Shown: positions 16,944 to 25,454 of the stretch, one piece after another | How the letters are laid out: the number at the start of each line of letters is the position of its first letter | Numbering within the stretch: the first letter of the stretch is position 1 | Source: DATARH01 sp963789255 | Lineage (GTDB): Bacteria; Pseudomonadota; Alphaproteobacteria; ATCC43930; CGMCC-115725 | Direction of reading: 5' to 3' | Length of the DNA: 64,000 nt | Assembly: GCA_963789255.1 (NCBI GenBank) | Contig: CAWBJW010000001.1 | Span: 1,054,001-1,118,000 of the forward strand | Notes under the pieces: generated by a model | What the model was told of the DNA's origin: nothing | What the model saw: only the letters and a program-made list of their open reading frames with translations | Databases searched by the model: none | Made by a program: the position numbers and the translations under genes

Positions 16944-18238
16944 ACCGGGCCGGGCCGCGCCTTGAGCCCGTCGCGACCGAGCGCCCCGCCAGGCACCAAC
17001 CCCATGACCGCACCGCCTGGCCCGGCAGGCTCGGGCAATCCTGCTCTGGGCCCGGCCTGCGGTTGCTGGAGCGTCCCGGCGATCGCGGCCGCCAACATCA
17101 CCGCCTGCCCCTTCTCGGAACCGGTGAATTGCTGGAACAGCTCGCGAGCGCGTTGGGCGGCACCGGCATCGCCGCCGCGCGCGGCGGCGCGGTACCAGGC
17201 ATAGGCATCAGGGAGCGAGCGTTCGACCCCCTCGCCGCGCTCGTAAAGGATGGCGAAATTGACCATCGCCGGGACCAACCCCTGCGCCGCGGCCTGGTGA
17301 TACCAGCTTGCCGCTGTGACCGCATCCTGCGGCGCGCCGCGCCCTTCGGCATAGGCGATGGCCAGATTATACTGCGCTGGCGCGTAATTCTGATCCGCAG
17401 CCCGCTGGTACCATGCGACCGCCTTGCTCATGTTCTCCGCGACCCCGAGGCCGCGCTCGTACATCACCGCCAGATCGAACTGGGCGGCGATATTGCCGGT
17501 CGACGCCGCTTCGCGGAACCATGCGGCCGCGCGCGAGAAGTCCTGAGCGGGACCGTCGCCGCGGGCATAGAGCGCCCCGATATTGAATTGCGCGACCGGG
17601 TCGCCGGCTCTGGCGCGATCGAGATAATAGGCAGTGCGTTCTCTCGGTTCGCTCGACGATACCGCCGGTGCCCGGTCGCCATCCGAGGCGGGCAGCGCAG
17701 CGGCCCGATGGCCCGGCGCGGCGGCAGGCGTCATCGCCCCGGCAGGCGCGGCCGAGCGTTCACCGCCCTGCAAGGCGAAAACCGCCAGCACGCCCACCGA
17801 AGCAACCGCCGCGCCCAACCGCAGCAGACGGCTGGTGCTGGAACGCAGCCGTTGCCGCAACCGGAGGGCGGCGCCGGCGCTGATCGCGATCGCTGCGACG
17901 CGGCGGGGGACCGCCGCGTCTGCCTCTTCGGTGCCGGGGAGCGGCGCAGCCTGCGCCGCGACTTCGATCGCAGCAACACCAAGCGGGCTTGCCCTCGGCG
18001 GTTGGGGTGCTGCCATCAGTGCCGGGTCTGGCGCAGGGCCATCGCCGGCAAACCCGACCCAGTCCCGCTCGCGCCAAGGCTTGGCCTCGCGGCGTGGCGA
18101 CAGAGGCGGCGCGTTCGCGGAATCGGCAACCAGCGGTTGCCCGGCCGGGCGGCGTGGGGCGATGACCGGCTCAAACCAGCGGATCTCGTTATCGCGCGGG
18201 CGGCTCGGGTCGCCGGGGAGGAGCGGCGTTTGGGGCAT
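16928..18238 (-). CDS. Sel1-like repeat (SLR) protein with one transmembrane helix
   Basis: A 436-residue protein from the ATG at 18238 (MPQTPLLPGDPSRPRDNEIRW). A disordered Pro/Ala-rich N-terminal region is followed by a basic stretch and one membrane helix (LLRLGAAVASVGVLAVFAL, about residue 155-175). Then come five Sel1-type 36-residue repeats, e.g. AQFNIGALYARGDGPAQDFSRAAAWFREAA, AQFDLAVMYERGLGVAENMSKAVAWYQRAA and AQYNLAIAYAEGRGAPQDAVTAASWYHQAA. Sel1 arrays are protein-interaction solenoids. The layout (cytoplasmic N-terminus, one helix, periplasmic repeats) resembles polar-development or cell-envelope SLR proteins. It is convergent with ispE, overlapping by 16 bp. Confidence 0.88.
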   Translation of the reverse strand: MPQTPLLPGDPSRPRDNEIRWFEPVIAPRRPAGQPLVADSANAPPLSPRREAKPWRERDWVGFAGDGPAPDPALMAAPQPPRASPLGVAAIEVAAQAAPLPGTEEADAAVPRRVAAIAISAGAALRLRQRLRSSTSRLLRLGAAVASVGVLAVFALQGGERSAAPAGAMTPAAAPGHRAAALPASDGDRAPAVSSSEPRERTAYYLDRARAGDPVAQFNIGALYARGDGPAQDFSRAAAWFREAASTGNIAAQFDLAVMYERGLGVAENMSKAVAWYQRAADQNYAPAQYNLAIAYAEGRGAPQDAVTAASWYHQAAAQGLVPAMVNFAILYERGEGVERSLPDAYAWYRAAARGGDAGAAQRARELFQQFTGSEKGQAVMLAAAIAGTLQQPQAGPRAGLPEPAGPGGAVMGLVPGGALGRDGLKARPGPVQPPG

Positions 18239-18569
18239 GACGGTCGGGTTCCGTCTGAGCGCCCGGCTATTGAAGGCAAAGACGTCTTGCGATGCAAGCC
18301 GATCTTGCAAACGACCGCCCCGCCCGCGAAAAACCGCCGCCGCCCGACGTGCGGCCCATCCCGGCGGGCGCCCGATCCCGGCTGCCCGGACCGCGGCGGC
18401 GTCGCGCGAACCCCTTGAGGGTGCGGTGCACATGCGTTACCTGTTGGCCGAGGCGAGGCTGGCGGTTGGCGAGCCCGGGCATGCAGGCAGAAAGCGGCAG
18501 CGACCGGGAAAGCGGCCCGGGCGGCGTGCAACGTCGCCTTATACAACGGGTCGGCGCGCAGGCGAATGG

Positions 18570-18645
18570 TGGGGCGTAGCCAAGTGGTAAGGCAGCGGAT
18601 TTTGATTCCGCCATACGGAGGTTCGAATTCCTCCCGCCCCAGCCA
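18570..18645 (+). tRNA. tRNA-Gln(TTG), with an extra base in the T-loop
   Basis: The acceptor TGGGGCG pairs with CGCCCCA, the D-arm is AGCCAAGTGGTAAGGC, and the anticodon stem-loop is GCGGA-TTTTGAT-TCCGC with anticodon TTG. The CCA end is encoded. The T-stem GGAGG/CCTCC is perfect, but the loop between them reads TTCGAATT (eight bases) where the universal loop is seven. The last T (18628-18629) is therefore surplus. This is either a sequencing error, in keeping with the one-base insertions elsewhere in the window, or a real defect. Confidence 0.9.
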
Positions 18646-18787
18646 ACCTTTCCAAACGATTGCGTTCGCCAAGCTGTCGGGAACCACACCCCATGGCGGC
18701 CCCATGCCGGCACGCGGGTGCAAGTCGGCAGCGTGGTCCTCCGCTTGGGCCCCCATGAGTGCGGTGCGCGGTGCGTCTGCCGTCTGC

Positions 18788-19039
18788 TCAGCCCTCCCCG
18801 CGCGCGGCTGCGAGCAGCGCGGCGATACACCGGCGCAATTCCGGGGCGGCGCCGCGCCCGACCTCCTCCAGCATCGCATAGAGGTCTGGCGCGGCGGCCT
18901 TTAGCCGTGCGTTGGCTTCGCTCTCTGGCAGGACGCGCCCGTCGGCGGTCCCCACCGTCCAGCACTCGCCCGCCCCGGTGCTGCCAAAACGCCACGCAAC
19001 CCACGGGCAGAGGGTAAAACCGTCGCAAGGTGCCGGCAT
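18788..19039 (-). CDS. Small phage-like protein near tRNA-Gln
   Basis: An 83-residue protein starting MPAPCDGFTLCPWVAWRFG. The middle has WTVGTADGRVLPESEANARLKAAAPDLYAMLEEV. The S/E-ANA-R-L-x-AAAPDLY segment is characteristic of small phage and prophage proteins of unknown role. Its position 140 bp downstream of tRNA-Gln, pointing back at it, suggests a relic of an element that once integrated at that tRNA. No other phage genes remain between it and macA. Confidence 0.6.
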   Translation of the reverse strand: MPAPCDGFTLCPWVAWRFGSTGAGECWTVGTADGRVLPESEANARLKAAAPDLYAMLEEVGRGAAPELRRCIAALLAAARGEG

Positions 19040-19238
19040 GTCAGGCTCGCCGAAAGCATGAGGCTTCCGGAAATGTGCACGCCGCGCAAATCGGTTGTCA
19101 AACAAAATTACACGTTATCCGTACATAACTCTGTTTCTCTCAATCTAAAGGACGCTAACCGCACCGCCATCGGGCCATATCCAGGGTTGTACGTGCATCG
19201 GACGCTAAACCAACGCGCTCCCGCCGGAAACGGGCGTC

Positions 19239-19252
19239 TTGATCCGGATCAA
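19239..19252. promoter_or_regulatory. Perfect FNR/FixK-type box upstream of macA
   Basis: TTGATCCGGATCAA is an exact match to the TTGAT-N4-ATCAA consensus bound by FNR/FixK/Anr regulators of the CRP superfamily, 55 bp before the macA ATG. Placement near -40 of a transcript starting around 19290 would suit activation. A fixLJ pair with an intact heme-PAS signature lies 8 kb away, so a FixLJ-FixK oxygen cascade plausibly exists in this organism. No fixK gene is in the window. Confidence 0.6.
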
Positions 19253-19307
19253 TTCACAACACCCGCCGAATGCGCCAAGCTTATTTTGTATTCGGAGTTT
19301 GCGGTAG

Positions 19308-20705
19308 ATGACCGATCGGACGACAACGAACGGGACTGCGGGTCAGCCGGTGGGCCGAATTCCATCGGCCCCGACGACCATGAAGCCGCGCCGCCGCGCC
19401 AGATGGCGCTGGCTGTGGGGTGTGCTGGTGCTGACCGCGCTCGGGCTTGGCGGGGCGTTGTGGTATGCCGGCAGCAAGCCAAGCGTCCACTACACGACCG
19501 CCCCGGTGACGCGCGGCACGGTCGCCCGTGCCGTGACCGCGACCGGGACGATCAACCCGGTTTTGACGATCATCGTCGGCACCGCCGTGTCCGGCGTCAT
19601 CCAGTCGCTGCAATGCGACTACAACACAAAAGTGATCCAGGGTCAGATCTGCGCCAAGATCGACCCCCGGTCCTTTCAGGCGGTGGTCGACCAGGACAAG
19701 GCGAACCTGGCCGTTGCCAAGGCGCAGCTCGCAAAGGATCAGGCGAACCTCGAATACACCAAGCTCAATTCCGGGCGCACCGCGTTGCTGGCGCGGGAAA
19801 ACTCGATCGCCCAGGACACCGCCGACCTGTCGAGGAGCGCCTATCATCAGGGAGAGGCGCAGGTCCTGCTCGACCAGGCGGCGATCCAGCAATGGACCGC
19901 GCAACTCGCGAGCGCCGAGGTCAACCTCGACTATACCGATATCGTTTCCCCGGTGAACGGCACGGTGGTGTCGCGCAACGTGACGGAGGGGCAAACGGTC
20001 GCGGCGAGCCTACAGACGCCGACATTGTTCCTGATCGCCACCGATCTGACCAAGATGGAGGTCGACACCAACGTCAGCGAGAGCGACATCGGCAGCGTCA
20101 CGGAAGGCAACCCCGCGAGCTTCACGGTCGAGGCCTATCCCGAGCGATCGTTCGCGGGCAGTGTCGTCCAGGTGCGGCAGGCGCCGCAGACCCTCCAGAA
20201 CGTTGTCACTTTCGATGTCATCGTCGCCGTCGCCAATCCCGACCTGGTGCTGATGCCGGGGATGACCGCCACGACCAGGATCGTCACCGCCGAGCACGAT
20301 AATGTCGTTCGCGTACTCGATCAGGCGCTCCGCTATGTACCTGCCGGTGCGGCCGCCACCCCACCGGCGAAGCCTGCGCCCGCCGCCGCACCGGCCCCGG
20401 CAGTGCCCGCCGCCGTGCCGGCTCAGCCTGTGGCCGCCGCGGTGCCGCCGCCGACAGCGCAAGCCGCCGCACCGGCGCCCGGAGCGCCCGCCACGGTGCC
20501 GGCACCGCCCGCGGCCGCGGCAACCCAGGGGCAGGTCTGGGTCCTGGCCAACGGCAAGCCCGTTCGCGTTGCCGTGACGCTCGGGCTCGACGACGATACC
20601 TATACCGAGATCGTCGGCGGCGAGCTGAAGCCCGGCGATCAGGTCATCCTGTCCGAACAGGCCGGCGCGAGCGGAACGCCGGCCGTCCCGCTGCCGCACC
20701 TATAG
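19308..20705 (+). CDS. macA: MacA/HlyD-type periplasmic adaptor of a MacB efflux transporter
   Basis: A 465-residue membrane-fusion protein. One N-terminal helix (WLWGVLVLTALGLGGALWYAG, about 35-55) anchors it in the inner membrane. The barrel-sandwich/lipoyl halves are TVARAVTATGTINPVLTIIVG and LDYTDIVSPVNGTVVSRNVTEGQTV, with a coiled-coil hairpin between them (about 130-215). A beta-barrel domain follows. Residues about 347-407 are an unusual Pro/Ala-rich insert before the membrane-proximal domain (QVWVLANGKPVRVAVTLGLDDD). It couples MacB to an outer-membrane channel, which is not encoded here. macB follows 15 bp later. Confidence 0.9.
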   Translation: MTDRTTTNGTAGQPVGRIPSAPTTMKPRRRARWRWLWGVLVLTALGLGGALWYAGSKPSVHYTTAPVTRGTVARAVTATGTINPVLTIIVGTAVSGVIQSLQCDYNTKVIQGQICAKIDPRSFQAVVDQDKANLAVAKAQLAKDQANLEYTKLNSGRTALLARENSIAQDTADLSRSAYHQGEAQVLLDQAAIQQWTAQLASAEVNLDYTDIVSPVNGTVVSRNVTEGQTVAASLQTPTLFLIATDLTKMEVDTNVSESDIGSVTEGNPASFTVEAYPERSFAGSVVQVRQAPQTLQNVVTFDVIVAVANPDLVLMPGMTATTRIVTAEHDNVVRVLDQALRYVPAGAAATPPAKPAPAAAPAPAVPAAVPAQPVAAAVPPPTAQAAAPAPGAPATVPAPPAAAATQGQVWVLANGKPVRVAVTLGLDDDTYTEIVGGELKPGDQVILSEQAGASGTPAVPLPHL

Positions 20706-20720
20706 CGGACGGCAGCGCAA

Positions 20721-22817
20721 ATGTCCGACGCGGTCATCCAGGTCGAAGCCGTGACGCGGACCTATCACGTCGGCGACATCGACGTTCACGCGCTCGCCGG
20801 CATCGACTTCACCGTCGAACGCGGCGAGTTCGTCGCCATCATGGGTTCGTCGGGCTCCGGCAAATCGACCCTGATGTCGATCCTCGGCTGCCTCGACCGC
20901 CCATCGACCGGCCACTATCTGCTTGACGGCATCGATGTCGCGAGCCTCCCCGAGCCCGACCTTGCCCGCATCCGCAGCGAACGGCTCGGCTTTGTCTTCC
21001 AGATGTTCAACCTGCTGTCGCGCACCAGTGCGGCGGAAAACGTGGCCTTGCCGCTGCTCTATTCGGACGGGGGGAAGTCCGGGAGCAAGTCGCGCTTCGA
21101 CCGGGCACAGGAGGCCTTGGCCCGCCTCGGGCTCGGCGATCGCGCGGGAAACACGCCGAGCCAGCTCTCCGGCGGCCAGCAGCAGCGGGTCGCGATCGCC
21201 CGGGCCTTGATCAATTCGCCGAGCCTGCTGCTTGCCGACGAGCCGACCGGCAATCTCGATACGCGCACCTCGCACGAGATCATGCAGACGCTGACGCAGC
21301 TCAACCGCGAGGAGGGCGTCACGATCGTCCTGGTGACGCACGAGCCCGACATCGCCGCCTACGCCGACCGCATCGTGACGATGCGCGATGGCCGCATCCT
21401 CACCGACGAGCGCAAGAAGTCCAGCATCCCCGCGCCACCACCGGCGACGACGGATCTGTCGATCTTTCGCCCGCATTCGCCCGCAGAAATGGCGAGCGGA
21501 GCCCCGCTTTCCTGGGCCTTCGGGCTGATGATCCTGGCCGCGGCGGTGCAGGCGCTGGCGCGCAACAAGATGCGCTCGGCGCTGACCATGCTCGGCGTCT
21601 TCATCGGCGTCGCCGCATTGATCGCGATGGTGGCTATCGGGCAGGGCGCCAACGATGCCGTGGAAAAGCAGCTCGCCAGTCTCGGGACCAACCTGGTTGT
21701 TATCGTCCCGGGCGCGGTGACGAGCATGGGCGCGCGCGGCGGGTCGGGCAGCGCCTCGACCCTGACCGTTACCGACGCCCAGGCGATCCGCCGCGAGGAC
21801 CAGGCCGTCGGACAGGTCGCCTACCTGATCCGGCAGTCGGGCCAGACCGAGTACGCCAGCCAGAACTGGACGACCGCCATCCAGGGCGTTACCCCCAACT
21901 ACCCGCCGATCACCAATTGGCAGATTGCCGCCGGCCGCGCGATCAGCCGCGACGACGAGAGCAGCGCCGCCCTCGTGGTGCTGCTCGGCCAGACCGTCGT
22001 CAGCAATCTGTTTGCGCCCTCGGACAATCCGATCGGCGCCGTCATCCTGGTCAAGGGCGTGCCATTGCGCGTCATCGGCACGCTGGTGTCCAAGGGCCAA
22101 TCGACCTATGGCCAGGATCAGGACGACCTCGTCATGGTGCCGTTCACCACCGCCGAAACCAAGGTGCTCGGCGTCGCGGCGCCGACGCAAACGGCTGCGA
22201 CGAGCGCGATCTTCCTGCCGCAGCCCAATCCCTATAACATCACGCCGCGCCTCACCGGCTTCGTCAACCAGATCTACGTCCAGGCCAGGAACCCGACCCA
22301 GGTTCAGGCGGCGATCGGGCAGGCGACCGCGACATTGGTGCTCCGGCACCGGATAAGGCCGGGGGACGTCAACGACTTCGCCATACGCAACCTCAGTCAG
22401 ATCGCTAGCGCCGCGCAGGGCAGCAGCCAGGTCATGGCGCTGCTGCTCGCCGCCGTCGCCTCGATCTCGCTACTCGTCGGCGGCATCGGCATCATGAACA
22501 TCCTGTTGGTCTCGGTGACCGAGCGCACCCGCGAGATCGGCTTGCGCATGGCGATCGGCGCGCGCCGCCTGCACGTGCTGTTGCAGTTCCTCACCGAAGC
22601 CGTGTTTCTGAGCCTCGTCGGGGGCGTCGCCGGCATCGTCTTCGGCGTCGCCGTGTCGGAGGCGATCTCGATTGTCGCCGGCTGGCCGACGCCGATTTCG
22701 CTGACCGCGATCCTCGGCGGGTTCGGCTTTTCGGCCGCGGTCGGGATCTTTTTCGGCTATTACCCGGCGCGCAAGGCCTCACGCCTCGACCCGATCGAGG
22801 CGCTGCGCTACGAGTAG
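20721..22817 (+). CDS. macB: MacB-type ABC transporter (ATPase fused to permease)
   Basis: A 698-residue protein with an N-terminal ABC ATPase: Walker A MGSSGSGKST (residues 41-50), signature LSGGQQQRVAIARAL (about 145-160), Walker B LLLADEPTGNLD. The C-terminal half begins with a membrane helix (near 275-310, ALTMLGVFIGVAALIAMVAIG), has a large periplasmic domain, and ends in three helices with the FtsX motif LLVGGIGIMNILLVSVTERTREIGLRMAIGA. MacB works as a mechanotransmitter with MacA, exporting macrolides, heme or peptides; the substrate here is unknown. It forms an operon with macA. Confidence 0.95.
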   Translation: MSDAVIQVEAVTRTYHVGDIDVHALAGIDFTVERGEFVAIMGSSGSGKSTLMSILGCLDRPSTGHYLLDGIDVASLPEPDLARIRSERLGFVFQMFNLLSRTSAAENVALPLLYSDGGKSGSKSRFDRAQEALARLGLGDRAGNTPSQLSGGQQQRVAIARALINSPSLLLADEPTGNLDTRTSHEIMQTLTQLNREEGVTIVLVTHEPDIAAYADRIVTMRDGRILTDERKKSSIPAPPPATTDLSIFRPHSPAEMASGAPLSWAFGLMILAAAVQALARNKMRSALTMLGVFIGVAALIAMVAIGQGANDAVEKQLASLGTNLVVIVPGAVTSMGARGGSGSASTLTVTDAQAIRREDQAVGQVAYLIRQSGQTEYASQNWTTAIQGVTPNYPPITNWQIAAGRAISRDDESSAALVVLLGQTVVSNLFAPSDNPIGAVILVKGVPLRVIGTLVSKGQSTYGQDQDDLVMVPFTTAETKVLGVAAPTQTAATSAIFLPQPNPYNITPRLTGFVNQIYVQARNPTQVQAAIGQATATLVLRHRIRPGDVNDFAIRNLSQIASAAQGSSQVMALLLAAVASISLLVGGIGIMNILLVSVTERTREIGLRMAIGARRLHVLLQFLTEAVFLSLVGGVAGIVFGVAVSEAISIVAGWPTPISLTAILGGFGFSAAVGIFFGYYPARKASRLDPIEALRYE

Positions 22818-22825
22818 CGCATGCT

Positions 22826-23242
22826 TCATGGCAGCGGCTTCGCGCTCGGGCTGCACGTTCCGAATTCGGTGGTCGTCGACTGAGGCTTGTAGGTCTGGAA
22901 CGCGATGCCCCAGGACGACGGGTCGATGCTGAGGCTCACCTGGCCGCTGATGTAGCCGCTCATGGCGACTTGCGACATCGTGACGTTGGTCAGCACGAGC
23001 GCGCTGCCATTAGGGTCCGGGTACACGGTGAGCGTCTTGGCCTGCTGATCGAACACGACGGTGATCAGCCGGCTTTCGGCCCTGACATCGGTTGTCGGCC
23101 CCGCCCTCGTTTCCAGCGAGGTCAGGGTGCAATCGAGCCGCTGAGGTGCGGCGATTGCACCGGCGGGCATCAGCAGCAGAACGGCCGCAGCAAGCGCCCC
23201 CGGGGCCTCCACGGCCCTTGGACAGAACCGCCAATGATGCAT
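22826..23242 (-). CDS. Small exported protein of unknown function
   Basis: A 138-residue protein from the ATG at 23242 with a signal peptide (GALAAAVLLLMPAGAIAAPQ) and a mature part that looks all-beta (LDCTLTSLETRAGPTTDV, LITVVFDQQAKTLTVYPDPN, SGYISGQVSLSIDPSSWGIAF). Two cysteines (LDCTL and FGTCSPS), one near each end of the mature part, could form a disulfide. I do not recognise the family. It is convergent with macB, whose stop is 9 bp away. Confidence 0.7.
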   Translation of the reverse strand: MHHWRFCPRAVEAPGALAAAVLLLMPAGAIAAPQRLDCTLTSLETRAGPTTDVRAESRLITVVFDQQAKTLTVYPDPNGSALVLTNVTMSQVAMSGYISGQVSLSIDPSSWGIAFQTYKPQSTTTEFGTCSPSAKPLP

Positions 23243-23463
23243 GGCACTCCCCCGCTTCGCAGCGCAACGGCAACGACCAGCGCGATCCTCTGCCGCCGCC
23301 CTGCCCCTAGGCAATACCCGTTGCAGCCGTTCGCCGTCGCGCACGGTGCGCTCGAACCGGGTTGCGACGGGGGCCCAAACCGGCAGACAATTCTACCGAT
23401 GAGCGCGAACCTGCGGAATTGCGCGCGGCGGCAAATCCCTCGACGACAGGAGGACCTGGCGAT

Positions 23464-25350
23464 TTGTCGGACGCTGGCGACGGCATAGCGCGGCCGGCGG
23501 TCGCCGGCAGCGCGACCGCGCTCGGCCTGTCGGCCTTGGGCGTGGTTTTCGGCGATATCGGGACGAGCCCCCTCTATACGCTCAAAACCGTCTTGGCGCT
23601 TAGCGGCGGCTCGCCCGCGCCGCAGGTCACGCTTGGCCTCTTGTCGCTGGTGATCTGGACGCTGATCGCGGTCACCAGCGTCAAGTACGTGACGGTCGCG
23701 ATGAGCGTCGACAATGACGGCGAAGGTGGCATTCTCGCGCTGTTGTCATTGCTCGCGGTGAGGCGAGCCAAACGCCCGGTCATCATCGCGGTCGGCCTGT
23801 TCGGCGCGGCGCTGATCTATGGCGACGGGGCGATCACGCCGGCGATCTCGGTGCTCTCGGCGCTGGAGGGATTGAACATCGCGACCCCGGCGTTCACACC
23901 CTATGTCGTCCCGGCGGCGGTGCTGATCCTCGTCGGGCTGTTCGCGCTTCAGCCGCAGGGCACCGCCCGTATCGGCCGGGCGTTCGGTCCGATCATGGCG
24001 CTCTGGTTCGTGACGATCGCGGTGCTCGGCCTCTGGGGCATTGCGCAGCACCCCGCGGTGCTGTGGGCGATCGATCCGCGCTACGGAATTGGTTTTCTGC
24101 TCTCCGGGGGCGCGGCCGGCTTTTTCGTTCTCGGCGCGGTCTTCCTGTGCGTCACCGGAGCCGAGGCGCTCTATGCCGATATGGGGCATTTCGGCGCCGG
24201 GCCGATCCGGCTGGCCTGGTCGGTGGTGGTTTTCCCGAGCCTCGTCCTCAGTTATGCGGGGCAGGCCGCCCTGGTCCTCGATGGTGCGCCGACCTCGGAC
24301 AACATCTTCTACCGGCTGTGCCCGTCCTTCATGCTGGTGCCGCTGATCGTGCTCGCCACGGTGGCCACGATCATCGCCAGCCAGTCGATCATCACCGGGG
24401 CTTTTTCGATGACCCGGCAGGCGATCCAGCTGGGCTGGCTGCCGCGGCTGCAGATCACCCAGACCTCGGCCGAAGGCTACGGCCAGATCTACGTCGGCAC
24501 GGTCAATTGGCTCCTGATGCTGGTCACGCTCGGCCTCACCGTCGGTTTCGGCAAATCCGACAACCTCGCAGCCGCCTATGGGATCGCCGTCTCGGCCACC
24601 ATGCTGATGACCTCCGTCCTCCTGTTCATCGCGATGCGCGAGGTATGGGGGTGGGGACTGGCAGCGGCCGGGCTGGTTGCCGGCGCCTTCGCCGTGGTCG
24701 ATGCGAGCTTCTTCACCGCAAACCTCGCCAAAGTCGCCGAGGGCGGCTACGTGCCGATCCTGCTGGCGGCGTTGGTATACGGGATCATGCTGATCTGGCA
24801 TCTCGGAGCCGCCAGGGTCGCCGCGCGCCTGCAGGAGCAGGTCGTACCGATCGGCGCCTTCATGGCGACGATCGCCGAGGGGGGCATCCCGCGCGTGCCC
24901 GGCACCGCGGTCTTCCTGACGCGAACGCTGCGCGACGCGCCGCCCGTCATGGTCTGGCATCTCAAGCACAACCGCGCCCTGCACGAGCGCCTGTTCGTCC
25001 TCACCGTCAGCACCGCGCCGGTGCCCTGGGTCGCGGCGTCGCAGCGGCTTTCCTTCGAAGAGGTGGCGCCGCGCTTCTGGCGCGCCGTCGCCCGCTACGG
25101 GTTTATGGAGCGGCCGGATATTCCCGCGCTGCTGCGCGAGGCGCACGGGCTGGGGTGCGCCATCGATCTGTCGGACGTCACCTATTATGTCGGGCACGAA
25201 ACCGTCACGCCGCGCGACGATGCCAAGGCGCTGCCGCGGTGGGTCGAGGCGCTGTACGCCGCGATGCAGCGCAACTCCAGCCATCTCACCGATTATTTCA
25301 AGCTGCCGGCCGATGCGGTCGTCGAGATCGGGCGGCAGATCTCGATCTGA
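23464..25350 (+). CDS. kup: KUP-type potassium transporter
   Basis: An inner-membrane K+/H+ symporter of about 628 residues. The opening LGLSALGVVFGDIGTSPLYTLKTVL is the family hallmark, followed by twelve predicted helices (e.g. ILALLSLLAVRR, GDGAITPAISVLSALEGL, ADMGHFGAGPIRLAWSVVVFPSLVLSYAGQ split over helices) and a C-terminal cytosolic domain. I choose the TTG at 23464 because AGGAGG lies ten bases before it and the resulting N-terminus has the usual length. The frame is open back to another TTG at 23362. A repeat that may act as terminator follows. Confidence 0.92.
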   Translation: MSDAGDGIARPAVAGSATALGLSALGVVFGDIGTSPLYTLKTVLALSGGSPAPQVTLGLLSLVIWTLIAVTSVKYVTVAMSVDNDGEGGILALLSLLAVRRAKRPVIIAVGLFGAALIYGDGAITPAISVLSALEGLNIATPAFTPYVVPAAVLILVGLFALQPQGTARIGRAFGPIMALWFVTIAVLGLWGIAQHPAVLWAIDPRYGIGFLLSGGAAGFFVLGAVFLCVTGAEALYADMGHFGAGPIRLAWSVVVFPSLVLSYAGQAALVLDGAPTSDNIFYRLCPSFMLVPLIVLATVATIIASQSIITGAFSMTRQAIQLGWLPRLQITQTSAEGYGQIYVGTVNWLLMLVTLGLTVGFGKSDNLAAAYGIAVSATMLMTSVLLFIAMREVWGWGLAAAGLVAGAFAVVDASFFTANLAKVAEGGYVPILLAALVYGIMLIWHLGAARVAARLQEQVVPIGAFMATIAEGGIPRVPGTAVFLTRTLRDAPPVMVWHLKHNRALHERLFVLTVSTAPVPWVAASQRLSFEEVAPRFWRAVARYGFMERPDIPALLREAHGLGCAIDLSDVTYYVGHETVTPRDDAKALPRWVEALYAAMQRNSSHLTDYFKLPADAVVEIGRQISI

Positions 25351-25376
25351 GCAAGACGTTCATTGCGGGCGAACCT

Positions 25377-25434
25377 TGTAGGGCGGGTCTCGACCCGCCG
25401 ATGCCGCCACGGCGGATCAAGATCCGCCCTACGG
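25377..25434. repeat. Palindromic repeat, likely bidirectional terminator between kup and the AKR gene
   Basis: GTAGGGCGGGTCTCGACCCGCC and GGCGGATCAAGATCCGCCCTAC (each shown whole is near the limit) are two hairpins that are also inverted relative to each other. They lie between two convergent genes. This TAGGGCGG-type repeat is widespread in alphaproteobacterial intergenic regions. There is no T-run, so termination would be atypical. Confidence 0.6.
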
Positions 25435-25454
25435 AATTCGGGAACCCGCCGCCG

